A DNA stretch of 64,000 bases from Acanthacorydalis orientalis (GCA_034766995.1 CM068313.1:27953325-28017324), one strand, 5' to 3'; shown: positions 1 through 12,156, counted from the stretch's first letter. Notes: generated by a model not told the origin, from the letters alone. Program-made: numbers and translations.

Positions 1-770
1 CAGCACCAACCAAAATGCATTATGATACTCATATTCGCAGATATACATTTTTTTTATTACAATTGTCTTCATACAGTTTTATACGCTTCGTAGAATATCT
101 TTAGTAACAGTTTTGTATTCGTCGTTATAGCTTGTTTACTAAAATGAACAAATGAAAACATATTGATTTACATGACTTCTCTTGTTCTCATATGAACAAG
201 TGTTATATAATTTTGTTGCTAAAATGATTTTCTGATTTCATCACAATAAACAAAATTTCATTGATATTTCTTAATAAAAACTATAGACGCAATAGTATGT
301 ATTTATTGAAACTAAAATATAATCACAAAGTAAATTAAAAAAATATATTTTTTTTACTAAAAGCATTGTATTACTAACTGAAATAATGAGATTAATAATT
401 ATTTATAAATAATATTCTCTTTGACAAAAAAAGCACAAACAAATAATGGAAATATTTATTGTCATTTTATCACTAAAAAATAACTATTTACTAAAACAGA
501 ATAGTATAAATGATGTAATAAAAAATTGATAACGAAATATTATATGAATAAAAAATATATTTTCAACCTCCACACAGTTGTATGATTAACGTCGCTAATT
601 CAATTAAAAAAAAACTATGTTCAAATGTTAATAACTTTTACATAAATAGGTAATATACGTTTAAACATCATCATCATTAAACAATCAACATAAAGAAACA
701 GACAAGTATTTTTTTCTATAAAAAGTGAAACTAATTTGAAACCTAAAATAATAACTATCAATAAAAAAAG
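1..770. other. A+T-rich gene-free stretch
   Basis: I see no exon-like frame, splice-bounded block, tandem repeat or transposon end here. It is probably intron or intergenic DNA. Confidence 0.5.
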
Positions 771-805
771 ATATACAAATCTATTCTAATGCTACAGATT
801 ATTCA

Positions 806-932
806 TCAACAAGTATTGTCAAAATTTCTTGTAGATATATTTAACAAAAGTTTAGTCGATTTGGAAACAACGTGTAACTGAACATATTCTACCATGTTGT
901 ACACTGATATGCGCTGTTGAGTCCTGGGCAGA
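806..932 (-). CDS. Candidate exon behind a strong splice acceptor, product unknown
   Basis: On the minus strand a pyrimidine-rich tract ending ttttacag (CT at 933-934 on plus) precedes a block that is richer in G+C than its surroundings. One frame (needing two bases from the previous exon) stays open to a TGA at 806 and reads LPRTQQRISVYN at its start. A second frame reads CPGLNSAYQC before a stop. A weaker donor (GTAGAA after ATG at about 893) could instead close a 40-nt internal exon. If real it would be a downstream exon of the signal-peptide gene that starts at 21134, but nothing links the two except strand and position. No domain was recognised. Confidence 0.25.
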
Positions 933-1071
933 CTGTAAAATAGGAACAAAAAAAACTCGTTGTCTGCAAAGTAATTTTGTGCCTTAGGAGAAAAAGTAGT
1001 AGCATGCAATGTGGTGATTTTACACTAGATGTGCTGTAAATATTACCGAACAAATAACGTACAGAATTCAT

Positions 1072-2440
1072 ATTTTATTTTTATTATTTATTCTAGAACC
1101 ATTTTAATTAAGCTTACTGTTAATGGAATTTTGATTGTCATTTATACAATATAAAAATAATGATATAGTTGGAGGGAAATACTGACTGGTTAGTTTGAAT
1201 TTATATTAATTTTCTTTTAATTCCTTACATTTAGTATACAATTTCATGAATAATCGCAGTTACAATCAGTCATAAAATAACATATTTCCACTTAAAAATT
1301 ATTTAAATTTTCAAAATGAGCTGCATTCTTTTTATATATATTTAGTAAAAATTTAGAATAGTCACAATATGTATGCATTCATTAATTCACCACAAAAGTC
1401 ATATTTAGAAATGTAATATATTCTAAAAACTCATTAAGACCATTGCCTTTAATATATTGATACAAAAAGTCTAAGCATAAGTAAAAATTTATTTCAAATT
1501 TACATAAGAGATTTATAGTTATTAATAAAATATAATGTTATTGTGTTCAATTAATATGAAAATATTTTAAATTACTAATATAATCACATATTTGTAATAA
1601 ATTCATTAAATCAACAAGTTTTTATTATAAACTCCATGGAAATAAAACGTGAATAATAGACAATTTTCTAAATTATAAATAATTACACAGGAATTTAAGG
1701 TTGATAATAGAAAGAATCATTATAACCGCAAAAGAATATACTTAACAAAAGTTATAAAAAACTGCTAATTATTAATTAAATCTCTGACGATGCAAATCAT
1801 GAAGTATTATAAGTATTTTTAAAACTATGCGTTCATAAAGAAAATTCCGTTAGTTTTATTATTGTGACCTGCATATTAAATACAGTTTTAGTGCACTAGA
1901 GTATAATGCAAAGAAGAAAAGTCGATACGGCAATTTGTTTGGCTTCTGTCGTTTTTATTTAAGGTCTAGTCACATAACATAACATTATTAAGTTTGTTTT
2001 CAGTAATTACCGTATTCCACTTTTGTGTAGAAATAATAATGATTATTATCATTATTAAATTAATTCTTTGATCGAGTAGTAAAAATAAATATCTTAAAAA
2101 AGCAAAGACTCTATTGTTATAATGTAAAAGTATTCAAGAGTAGTTATTTAAATTAATTCTAAATTTGATATTTGTCATTTTGTAAAATTTTATTTTAAGA
2201 TGATATATTACCTTTCTAAAATTTATTAATGATTATATTAAAAAAATATATTTTTGGAATAAAAAATACATCATATATATTACATGTTACATTTTAAAAT
2301 GCATATATAATGTATTTTTTATTTGACAAATAAATTCATTATGAATATATGTTCGAGTATTATGTTTTTGCTGTTAGAAAAAAAAATAAAAATACTAAAT
2401 TCGTGGTCATCATTATAACTACCAATGTTTTTCATTTAAC
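1072..2440. other. A+T-rich gene-free stretch
   Basis: No exon-like block, tandem repeat of 20 bases or more, or transposon end was seen. Chance frames are short. Confidence 0.5.
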
Positions 2441-2720
2441 TACATGAATGTACACGTCTCTAATTGGAAACCACTACGTCGCCATCATACATATACCTCA
2501 TACGAAAAGACAAATTCACGCCAGCTGTACATGTCACGAACTTGTATATCATATAAAACATTATTCGACATGCGATGCCAGTTCAGAAAACGGATGTGTG
2601 ATGACAGTAGGCGCCATTCAGCTAAAGGGGCCATGAGTACAGAGACATAATCCGACATAAAAAAGACACTGTATTCATATAAACAATACCATATGATGAA
2701 TTTTGTTCTTATCACATGCT
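2441..2720. other. G+C-elevated block with three overlapping open frames
   Basis: About 280 bases are clearly less A+T-rich than both flanks, and carry overlapping open frames of 62-76 codons: two on plus and one on minus. None has recognisable domains or clear splice borders, so I do not call a gene. One plus frame has several Cys residues (CTCHEL, then STCDASSENGC). It may be a regulatory element, a decayed exon or an old repeat. Confidence 0.35.
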
Positions 2721-4427
2721 ATTTGATCTGTTTCCTACCAGGTCGGTTTTGTTGTATTTTTTTATACTTTTTTCTATACAATTTTTGTCTGTAACAAGTC
2801 AGGGTCGATAATAAGTTCGTCTATAATAGACGAGCATTCTACGTTTGTCAATTTTATTTATCCTAAGCTAACCACTTAGATATTACGACTGTGAATAATA
2901 AAATTATATAAAAATTTTAGTAAAGAATAAATTGAGTATTCGTTCAAAGTTTTTATTCACAACCAATAGAGTAATATAAAAATATAAAACATAAATAAAT
3001 ATTTACATTAGTTCTGCATTATAGTATCGAATAATATTTTTCTAATAATTTAAAATTCAATAAAAATATTTTTATAAATATTAATTTGTTTATTATGAAA
3101 AGAAATGTTTCAGTCAGTTTAATATTTTCTTCTAACATATTGACATTTACTCATTTATAAAAATATAACTTATTATACCTTAAAACAACAATTATCTTAA
3201 AAATAGTAATTCTATTTTAAATAGATTAAACAAAGTATATTGATTTAATCACTAATATAATCAGTTTTCAATTTCTTGTTACTTTTTTTAAAAAAAAAAA
3301 AAAAAAAAAACAGACGTATATGACAAAGATTTTTGAAAATTCAGTTAGAACAAAGTAACAGTTAGATCCATTTGTTTTCCATGAAAAACATCAGATACGA
3401 TAAATATTTTGTAAATAAATTAAAATACTTCTTTAAGAAAAATACCAAATGACAATATAGTAATATCTATATATTAAAAAAATATAAAACATTGAAGAAT
3501 TTAAAAATACTGCAAAATTAAAACCTAATTTTCCAAACCATCGTTAATGATATTTTTTTTGAAACAGAGTTAACTATGACATTTTTGCTAATTAAGTAAA
3601 TTTTAATATATAAAACATTATATAAAATAAACTTAATATAAAATATATTTCCTTGCCCATTCTTAATTTTAACAAGTAATTTGTTATTAATTGTAAAAAA
3701 AAACATTTATTATTCTTAATTGCTGTTAGCCAAGCACTTTAATGTAATTTGTTAAAAACGTTTCTTATTAAACACTTGTTTTGTAATAATATAAATAATT
3801 ACCCAAATCCCCTTTAAAACTATTATATAAAATACATAAAACTTTATTTCCTTTATTTTAATAAAAAGATAAAGAATAAAAATTGCGTAAATAATGCGTC
3901 TTAACATATTTATTTCAAAGAATATACTTAATAAAAGAACTAATCGCATTAAATGCACGACTTATCGATGTGATGCTATAGTAAGTTAATGTAACAAGCT
4001 ATGAAGGTAAATCTTAAAAGCGCATCTGCTTTTAACAGCATTTCTTAAAAGAACAACATGTATACAACGTTTTAAAATCACTTTGCAGTATCGTATTAGT
4101 ATATCAAGCCCTAATCGAATGGAACTAGCAGTATACAAATAAATTGCTATTATAAAAATTGATAGTTTTTTAAAGTTTACTGAATTTTATAAAGCGATAG
4201 TTAAATGCTTTGAGTACGAAATAGAAAAAGTATATTATTTAATATTTTATACACTATAATACTTATACTTCCAATATTTTATTCTATTTAATTTGGGATG
4301 TAATACATTAAAATTTAGTGCATATTTTTTTGTACGCCCAGTATTTTCCATTTTAATTAAATTATTTTTTTCAGCAAACTTCAAACGAACTCTGAATAAC
4401 TTTTAAGCTTAAGAATCATATAAAATA
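2721..4427. other. A+T-rich gene-free stretch with one poly(A) run
   Basis: The only simple feature is a T7 run joined to about 21 A at 3290-3310. The minus-strand frames at 3518-3706 and 3752-3958 are dominated by Ile, Lys, Phe and Tyr, as expected by chance in this composition. Confidence 0.5.
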
Positions 4428-4999
4428 TTAGGTTGGTACGAAAATAATTCCGATTTTTGTTTTCTGAATTCTAACCTTAATTTTTTCAAAGAAAGTGTCA
4501 TTTCATCATGTTTATGTTAATATTATTTTAAAGTAGATTTTTCGGTCTGTATTTTGGTAACATGGATTTTGGTTTTATTATTAATTTTTCTTCAAATTGC
4601 GGTATGAAATTAAAGATCGAAAGGAAACAAATAAGAGCACTTATTTTGTATGAGTTGAAAATGGGTGGTAAAGGAGCAGAAGCTGCGCGGAAACTAAACG
4701 ATGCTTTTGGTGTGGGTACTGTTAAAGAACGAACGGTGCAATGGTGGCTCCAAAAATTTCGTACTGGGGACGAAACCTTGAAGATGAAGAAGGTCGCGGA
4801 CGTTCTTCATTTCATAACGACCAACTGAAGGCGTTAACTGAATCCAAACCACGTACAACAATTCGAGAGCTTGCACACAAGTCAGGCATTAGTCATCCAA
4901 CAGTTCTGGACCACTTAAATCGCTAGGAAAATCAATAAAGAAAAAAAAATGTATATGAATTTGAAGAACAAAATCGCAATTATTTTTCTACCAGCCTAA
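4428..4999 (+). mobile_element. Internally deleted cecropia/Hsmar1-type mariner element
   Basis: The element is 572 bp, bounded by TA on each side (4426-4427 and 5000-5001). The ends are terminal inverted repeats of about 31 bases: the left begins TTAGGTTGGTACGAAAATAA, and the reverse complement of the right begins TTAGGCTGGTAGAAAAATAA. These resemble the known Hsmar1 terminus (TTAGGTTGGTGCAAAA), from established knowledge. Full mariners are near 1.3 kb, so about 0.7 kb is missing. The 5' part keeps the DNA-binding region of the transposase. The whole catalytic DDE region is gone, so it could move only if a partner supplied transposase. Confidence 0.93.
4562..4926 (+). pseudogene. Mariner transposase, N-terminal helix-turn-helix part only
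   Basis: The first frame (ATG 4562; the more usual family start is the in-frame ATG at 4604, MKLKIERKQIR) encodes the first helix-turn-helix with the diagnostic ERTVQWWLQKF and the linker RTGDETL. The frame is broken by a one-base loss near 4780. It then continues one frame over as EDEEGRGRSS and the second helix-turn-helix (TTIRELAHKSGISHPTVLDH), ending at TAG 4924-4926. In SETMAR/Hsmar1 relatives these two HTH units bind the inverted repeats. The catalytic region with the three acidic residues is absent through internal deletion. It is not a functional transposase. Whether the first 88-residue frame is expressed is unknown. Confidence 0.9.
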
Positions 5000-5001
5000 T
5001 A

Positions 5002-6092
5002 GATTGAAATAATAGAGTAATTATGAAGAAATAAAAAATGTTTTTACAATTTTCTTCAATAAACATTTTTTTTTCAAAAATACTTTAAAATGTGTGATAT
5101 AATTTATAATAAAAATAATTTCAAACAATAAAATCTTTATTTGGTCGTTAAATACTCGTATATTTTGTATTATGAAAGTATATTTTTCCTTCACAAAAAT
5201 AGTTATCGTAAATATTTCACAAAATGTAAAAATGAAAAGAGTTACTAAACTCTATAATGCTTAGGTCATTTAAACCTTCATGCATAATATATATGTTATA
5301 TTTAGTCATTATTATCAGTAATTAATTTAGTTAACTAAGAATTTAGTTTACATAATGTTTTTTTCAATTGAAACAAACTGATTAATTTTCTTGTTTTCAA
5401 TTACTCTTTAATTAATATAAAACCTATTATTGATATAAATTTGAAAGAAATATATTTAAACAATACTATTAAATACGTCTCTGTATTAGTAAGTTAAAAA
5501 TCGTGCAGATCGTGGCGACAAAATTCTACGTATGCATAAAATAGAACCATGTTTCGAAGTAAAGGTCCAAAGATTGAATCAAAGATAGAAAGAATGAGAT
5601 TACATCTTGTCTCAAACAACATTGAAAGTAGAGGAGTTTGGTAGGAAAAAAAACTACCCACACTAACGTAATACATATCCATATAAACACCTGAGTCTGA
5701 TTTTTCCCAAACATGTACAAGATAAGAATCGACACAGTGTATGTTTTAAGAGATCTACTTTTTAAAAAGTTTTTCGAAAACGGATTTATGATGTTATCTA
5801 CGATCTAAGAAGTTTAATGGACTCATGTTTTGTCATTACGATAGATTTTAGAAAACGAAATACTAAACAGGGGTTGTTAAAAAGCGTTTAAGACAAAAAA
5901 AATGTAATCGTTTTGTACAACATAGATATTTTAATTAGACACATTATTGACATACAAATTAGATTATCTTATTTTCATTTTAAAAATAATATATCTGTGA
6001 TTTTTATAATTTTCAAATCATTGTTCATATTTGGTGTTAAAATCGATGTTAAACATTATCTATTTGTTATTTTAAAATTTTTATTCTAGAAA

Positions 6093-6094
<2 letters not shown>
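5002..6094. other. A+T-rich gene-free stretch
   Basis: I see nothing beyond two overlapping minus-strand frames (5494-5735) without domains, signal peptide or splice context. Confidence 0.45.

Positions 6095-6138
<44 letters not shown>
6095..6138. repeat. (TA)n microsatellite
   Basis: Uninterrupted TA dinucleotides, about 22 units. Confidence 0.97.
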
Positions 6139-6142
<4 letters not shown>

Positions 6143-6699
6143 ACAATTTAAGACAATATTTATATGGTTTTATAAGAAATATATAAAACCTGTTTTAATT
6201 TAAATCTAATTAAGATTCTTCTAATATTTTTTTGTAAAATTGCACGATCGTCATAAAACGTACGCGTGAAATTAAACTTTGATAAAACTTCAATGAAAAT
6301 ACTTTAAAAAAACTCGAACAAATTTATCAAGTCCCTTTTCCTTCATTATACACTTCTCTGAAAATTAGAATCTGAAAATAAGATGAAAAAAAGTTTTACA
6401 CAGTACCGAGTATTAAAAGTTAATCAAAGCAGATTTTACTTTTTATATATAAAAAATTGATGTTTAAAACTTAAATTCTCTTTCTGTTACCTAGCACTAA
6501 TACATATATACCTACAGGTGTATATTTATCGTAAACACGTGATATTTGAACTCGTTACGTGAAGTAAGACAAACAATATATTCGTTATGTAAACAATGTA
6601 CATGTGTCTTTGTTCATTAAATTGTTTCCTTTTACCTGTATTTTATATGTTATCGATACCACATTCCCGATATTCTAAAATAAGATAGACATCTAAACA

Positions 6700-6990
6700 G
6701 AGATATAGTTCGAAAGCGCCCTCCTTATTCCGTTCACTGTGAGTCGCACCAAATTCAAAAAGCCTTCAGGCACCAATTTACTAACCTTGGATCAGAGGCT
6801 GCGCTGACCAACTTCTTTTATTTTTAAATTGAACTTTTTCAGAGGGGTAATATAAAATTGGATTTAGTGTTTTTTGCTATTGAAACTTTTTTGTTTTCTT
6901 CGTCGAGAAATTATACTAATCTTGGAATCTTTGTCATAGTGGTCGAAGTTACTGGACCGATACGCCAAAATAGTTTGTTTCGTGATGAGA
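6700..6990. other. G+C-elevated patch, no gene recognised
   Basis: A patch (densest at 6716-6815) contains several CpG and a possible minus-strand donor (AAG|GTTAGT near 6787). The candidate upstream acceptor is purine-rich and poor. I do not call an exon; a regulatory patch or a small missed exon is possible. Confidence 0.25.
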
Positions 6991-7177
6991 AACAATGACT
7001 GTGATGCAAGTAAAAAATACATTCTGTGGTTGAAAAATGATCATTCTCTCTATTTGTTTTGCCGTTTAGACAGAGTTGAACGAATTCTATTAAATTGACA
7101 TTTGGTTTAGTGTGTGATTATATGATGATAAAAAACATGAATCAACGACTCAATACGAATAATATTACACATGATAC

Positions 7178-7213
7178 ACGCACACACACATATATATATA
7201 TATATATATACAC
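7178..7213. repeat. (CA)n(TA)n compound microsatellite
   Basis: About six CA units run straight into ten TA units and then CACA. Confidence 0.95.
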
Positions 7214-7329
7214 ATTATTTCTAAGACAACATGTATTATTAATACATTTATTTCTTATTTGACACTGTTTGTCGCTAATATGTTTTAATATTTTTTATGT
7301 AACATAAAAGTATATGAATCAAATTACAA

Positions 7330-7334
<5 letters not shown>

Positions 7335-7377
<43 letters not shown>

Positions 7378-7382
7378 CATAC
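7335..7382. repeat. (TA)n microsatellite
   Basis: About 19 TA units followed by CATATACATA, the usual decay pattern at the edges of these arrays. Confidence 0.95.
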
Positions 7383-8360
7383 GTAATAGTTTGTTATATT
7401 ACCACTAATTGCTTGTAAATGTAAATGTCTCAAATTACCTATATTTTATTCATGTTGAAAATCATTTGTTTCAATTTTTTACTATTTAAATTTACTTCAA
7501 GATAAACAATTATAATTTATTTTTATTATATTTTATTTAATGTTAATTAAAATTAAAATAAAAATTTGCCATTTTTAATAAACTTGACTACATTATTTCT
7601 GTAATAAATTTAAACAATATATATATATATATATTGCAATGAGAACCATTTTCCAATGTAAACAAATTCATATTAAATAAATAACTAATTCAATTAATTA
7701 GACAAACTTACTGCTGTTTAACTGCCTACTGATGCATTTATAATCGGTTTGTTATTAATTAATTATATGAATATTTATTTCCAAGAGCTATATAGACTCA
7801 AACATTATAAAAGATACTTGTTATGAAAAACTGTTTAAAAATATATAATAATAAATAGAAAAAATATTAAAAATTAATAAAAAATGTTGTATTTATCAAA
7901 AGTGTACTTGAAAATATAACTAATACATAATCTGTAATATAATGTTATGTAACTAATACAAAAATAAACGACAAACAATGATTTCCTTAAATAAATCACA
8001 ATTAAATCGGATATTTTTTTCCTTATTAAGTGTCATTTTTTCATCATTTAAAAACTATATGAATGGAAATTATTTACATTTAAGAAATATTAACAAAGAA
8101 ACATAAGTCAGCGTTTCTATTTGAAAATTAAATACAGAAAATTAGTATTTTAAATCTTTAGATAATATAATCTTTAATAAAAAAGCAATCTTTCTTAAAA
8201 TATGTATTATAATATTTACTTTTAATAAGATTGTAGGGTTGGTAGGGTTAATTAATTCATAACATTTTTTAAGTATATAAAATAGTATAAGCAATTGTTA
8301 TCCACAATAACATGACAAGGGTTAATGTTCTTGAACTAGTTTATTCATTTTCCTGTAACA
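7383..8360. other. A+T-rich gene-free stretch
   Basis: Only a short TA run at about 7619-7635 and the sequence GGTTGGTAGGGTTAATTAA near 8237 stand out. The latter resembles a TTAA-bordered transposon edge, but no partner end was found. Confidence 0.4.
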
Positions 8361-8520
8361 ATAACAACGTGAAGGTCGGTTTCATCCGTATACTGCCAAT
8401 TTAGAATGTCTGATCTATGTACGTGCATAGTACATCACCAAACCACAAAACACGCAAGTTATTGTAGTAGAATATTTCGACTGACCGAAGCAAGACGCCT
8501 GGCAAGATGAATGTTACCAA
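8361..8520. other. G+C-elevated patch, function unknown
   Basis: This patch is distinctly richer in G+C than its flanks and holds the imperfect palindrome ATGTACGTGCATAGTACAT (about 8418-8436). No frame with splice borders was found. It may be a regulatory element. Confidence 0.25.
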
Positions 8521-9000
8521 ATATATAGCGTGCAGCATTAACTATAGGTTAAGATAAACACTCGTATTATAGTTAGTGTTCAAATAGCCCACAATTAAGT
8601 TTTTTTTTCCTAGAAGAAGATTCATAATGCACAAATAATAGTCGAATAACACTTTCGTTTATATCCCCGGGCATTTTTTCGTTGTGATGGATTATAAAAA
8701 TTGCGGTTCGAATGTTTAATACAATTATTGTTAGAAGAAGATAGCATGAACCTATCCAGTTAGTTGTGTAAATAAAATACAATTAAACCAATATGAAGAA
8801 ACTGTTAAAGAAATTGATTAATTTGCTGTTTTTCTAAGTGATTGCGTGTTATATCCATCTTCGAATATAAATACATATAGTTTCTGAAGTATGTAATAAT
8901 AAGACGATGGTGTAATTAATTTTTCATCATAAATTACATACAGCCAATTACTAAATATGTGGTAATAAAAATAAATCTTAAAAGTAATTTACTAAATCAG

Positions 9001-9023
9001 TATATATATATATATATATATAT
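9001..9023. repeat. (TA)n microsatellite
   Basis: About 11 TA units, followed abruptly by CGAGATGGCCAGCG. Confidence 0.95.
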
Positions 9024-9881
9024 CGAGATGGCCAGCGTACAAATTATAATTTAATTTTGATTATACTTAAATCTTTTATATCATAATAAAAAAATAATAG
9101 TAATTAATCGTTTCTAAACAGCTTAATTCAGAATAAATCAAGGAAAAATATATGTAATATACCTTTTGTTAACCAGTAATAAAAAAAAATGTAATAATTA
9201 ATTTTCATTTGAAAAATAACTAAAACAAATAATACCTATATTTCATTTCGTGCCGTTAAACATTTAAATATTACAACAATTTATATAACTAACATTGCCA
9301 AAAAACACAATGATTAATCTTCATGTTCAAAAGAACAAAGGGACAATTTCAATATTTTATTTCTCGAAAAAATCCATTCTGTTTATTATTCATATAATAT
9401 GCGTGCATACCTGGTCAACATAACCAGCATACGAATAAATTGTTCTTATAAAGTTATTGTAATTAAATTTTATTTGATCGATACGAACAAATCTGTGGAC
9501 TTGGTTTATGGTCTTATTTAATTGGTTCCAAGAAATTCTGTCTGATATGAGTTATAATATTTTTCGATTACTAAGCAACTGGAAAAAATATGTTTAATAA
9601 TTCAACCATGAAATCATTTAATAGCTCTGGGTATAATTTGATTATTATTTATGCGCGATGTGAAAACTTTTAAAATTGATCTTAGGAAATCAAAAAGAAT
9701 ACGAAATGAATATATGCTAATTGGAGATATATGCACTTTTTCATTCTAGTCGGACAATAGGTATAAAAAACCTAATATAAACCAATAGGTAAACTATACA
9801 TATGTTATTTGTAGAAATAGTTCTATAAAAAATCAAGTTCAATAATGTTAATTTATTATAAATATTCATTTTATATATAAA

Positions 9882-9882
<1 letters not shown>

Positions 9883-9912
<30 letters not shown>
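9883..9912. repeat. (TA)n microsatellite
   Basis: About 15 TA units. Confidence 0.95.
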
Positions 9913-9915
<3 letters not shown>

Positions 9916-10139
9916 AAATTACACTGTTTGCACATTTCTTAAAATTTCAGAAATACGCATTATTTTATTCGATATTAAATCTAAATCTGAACGCATTTTG
10001 TATAAAATCATACATATCAACTTATAACGAAATATATATCCACATACATACATACATATAGCATATCAATATTTCCTATCTTATATCAATAGAACATACG
10101 TATTCTAGACATACGATTTAGAAAATTTAAAACCTAGCT

Positions 10140-10385
10140 CACGAATAAGACTTTACATTGGTTGGCACGTGTGGAAAGCGAATATTTGCCCCCACGGAAT
10201 AAAACAAACACGAATTAGAAATGTTTACTCGAAACGGTGGTGTAGTAGTGGATAATGCATTAGAGACCGAACTACTGTTGGAACCGGACCACCGTACCAT
10301 AGCCAGAGGACATGCAACTAACGTAGACTTTCGTTGACAATTCCGGAAGAGATCAGTGCACGTAATTCCGGAAAGCGTACATGAT
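10140..10385. other. G+C-elevated block holding a tRNA-like sequence and paired TTCCGGAA sites
   Basis: About 245 bases of higher G+C. It contains the tRNA-like unit described separately (10234-10295) and, 3' of it, two copies of the palindrome TTCCGGAA 25 bases apart (near 10342 and 10367). The layout of a tRNA-like head with a non-A/T body would suit a degraded SINE; that is inference. Confidence 0.35.
10234..10295 (+). repeat. tRNA-like sequence with A and B boxes (SINE head or tRNA pseudogene)
   Basis: The first seven bases ACGGTGG pair perfectly with CCACCGT at the end, like an acceptor stem. At the correct distance follows TGTAGTAGTGG, matching the RNA polymerase III A box. TGTTGGAACCG near 10277 is a degenerate B box. 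The unit spans 62 bases, about ten fewer than a tRNA, and the anticodon arm is not clean, so it is not a working tRNA gene. It may be the head of a tRNA-derived SINE. Confidence 0.5.
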
Positions 10386-10516
10386 AAAATATTGGTATAA
10401 ACAAAAACAATAAATCATAGGAAAATCTCTTCAAATCATCATTTTTTTATTTAACTTTATCTTCTATTCAAAAAAAGTATAGAAAAATATTCAATGTGCC
10501 TTAACTTGAATAATTA

Positions 10517-10520
<4 letters not shown>

Positions 10521-10574
<54 letters not shown>
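10521..10574. repeat. (TA)n microsatellite
   Basis: 27 TA units. Confidence 0.97.
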
Positions 10575-10579
<5 letters not shown>

Positions 10580-10810
10580 AACAAAACACAAAAAAGTACT
10601 TAATAATGTCAATAACAAATAATGTCAGTATAACAAATCATAAATAAAATTCATATAACATCTTTTAATAATATTAACCCTTTAATATACAAAGAGGTCT
10701 TTGATACGTCATATGTTTCTTATACCATTGTAAACATTGACGTCGCTGAGGCACACGCATATTTAATTCGCTTTAGTGCAGCTACAAGGCAAATATTAGA
10801 AAGAAATAAT

Positions 10811-10832
10811 TATATATATATATATATATATA
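10811..10832. repeat. (TA)n microsatellite
   Basis: 11 TA units. It borders a somewhat G+C-richer stretch (10840-11040) in which I find no supported exon. Confidence 0.93.
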
Positions 10833-11040
10833 TTCAGTGTTAAAGTGTGAACCATAGAAACGAAACCTGCAACATTCTGTTTTGAACTTGTACGAAAGTC
10901 ACAGTAAAAGCCAAATGGGCTATTCGAGCGACAGCACATTTTCCTGAACATATACCTTCCACTGGTAAAAAGTAACATTCTGCAAAGAGGTCCTACGTGT
11001 GCTCAAAAATTAATATAAGAAGCAAAACGACTTGGCAGTG

Positions 11041-11877
11041 TAAAAAATGTTAAATACCTCTACATTTACCAGAATGTTCGAAAAGTTTCATACTCTACAG
11101 GACTCTTGAATTATTGTTTAATTCGTTATTTAATTATTCTTCATTAATTTTAGTTATTAATTATACTATTGAATTATACTATTTAGCAATGTATAAATAT
11201 TCTTTTCTTTGTTAAACTTACAAACATGTTAATCTGAAATATAAATAATATTTTTTGGTCATATCAAATTTCAATTAATTCGTAAGTCAAGTGGTTAAGA
11301 AAAATAAACATTTTTTAAAGAAAAACTTATTTTCCATAATTAACTCTCGTATTTCCAATATAATTACTATATTTGTTTCAAACGTTTTCGAAAATACTTT
11401 TTAATTAAATATTCTGTACAAAAATGAAGATTATAATTTTTTTACTTAATTTAAATTTAATTTCACACTTAATTTAAATACCGTTTTATAAAACAACTTA
11501 CATACTTTGTGACATTTTACAAAAATAAAGTACTATAAATTCCATTACGAATACATGAAACATAATAACTTCAAATTGTAAATATAAGAAAATATTTTTT
11601 ATACTTAAAATATATCAGTATTTTATTAAATAATTCATTCAAAAATAAGTATATATTTTAAATATAAAAATATCCTAATAACAACTCTTGTAATACAAAA
11701 TTTAAAAACTAATAACTTTATACAATGCAGGTTCATAAATGTATAAATTTCTAGTACAATTTACAAAGTTGTTGAATGTTATATCGGGCAAACTAATTTC
11801 ATAAGAATAAAATTATTATATTAACTTATAACTGTTAAATATATTAGTTTCTCACAAACGTCCTAAACAAGAAGAAT
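11041..11877. other. A+T-rich gene-free stretch
   Basis: No feature recognised. Confidence 0.5.
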
Positions 11878-12027
11878 TTATGGAACAGACGCGTATATAA
11901 CACCCAACGGAGTTGTGGCTAACCTCCACTTTCCAATGTAACTTCGAGCTTGCTCAACTTCTTCATGCGGCAACGAATCTACACATTGCATACATTTGTG
12001 TACTTGAATTATAGAACGTAGCACAAA
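11878..12027 (-). CDS. Candidate exon with a CxxC motif, possible second exon of the 21-kb secreted-protein gene
   Basis: On the minus strand an AG (ACAAG, CT at 12028-12029) opens a frame that stays open for 49 codons to TAA at 11878. Base composition is near 50% G+C in its core, far above the surroundings. It begins FVLRSIIQVHKCMQC and continues with a charged stretch, then YIGKWRLATTP. It is entered in phase 0, which matches the donor of the signal-peptide exon at 20990. The acceptor lacks a good pyrimidine tract, and an internal GTTAGC after TGGAG could be a donor, so the end is uncertain. Product unknown. Confidence 0.35.
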   Translation of the reverse strand, partial: FVLRSIIQVHKCMQCVDSLPHEEVEQARSYIGKWRLATTPLGVIYASVP

Positions 12028-12105
12028 CTTGTAATATTTTAATAAACAATATATCCGATACCTGGAAGAATTTACTCTCTATTTTTAAACACATGACAAT
12101 TTATA

Positions 12106-12108
<3 letters not shown>

Positions 12109-12153
<45 letters not shown>
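12109..12153. repeat. (TA)n microsatellite
   Basis: 22 TA units. Confidence 0.97.

Positions 12154-12156
<3 letters not shown>

Noticed and set aside
6780..6830. Possible tiny minus exon ending AAG|GTTAGT
   Set aside because: The only candidate acceptor has a purine-rich upstream tract.
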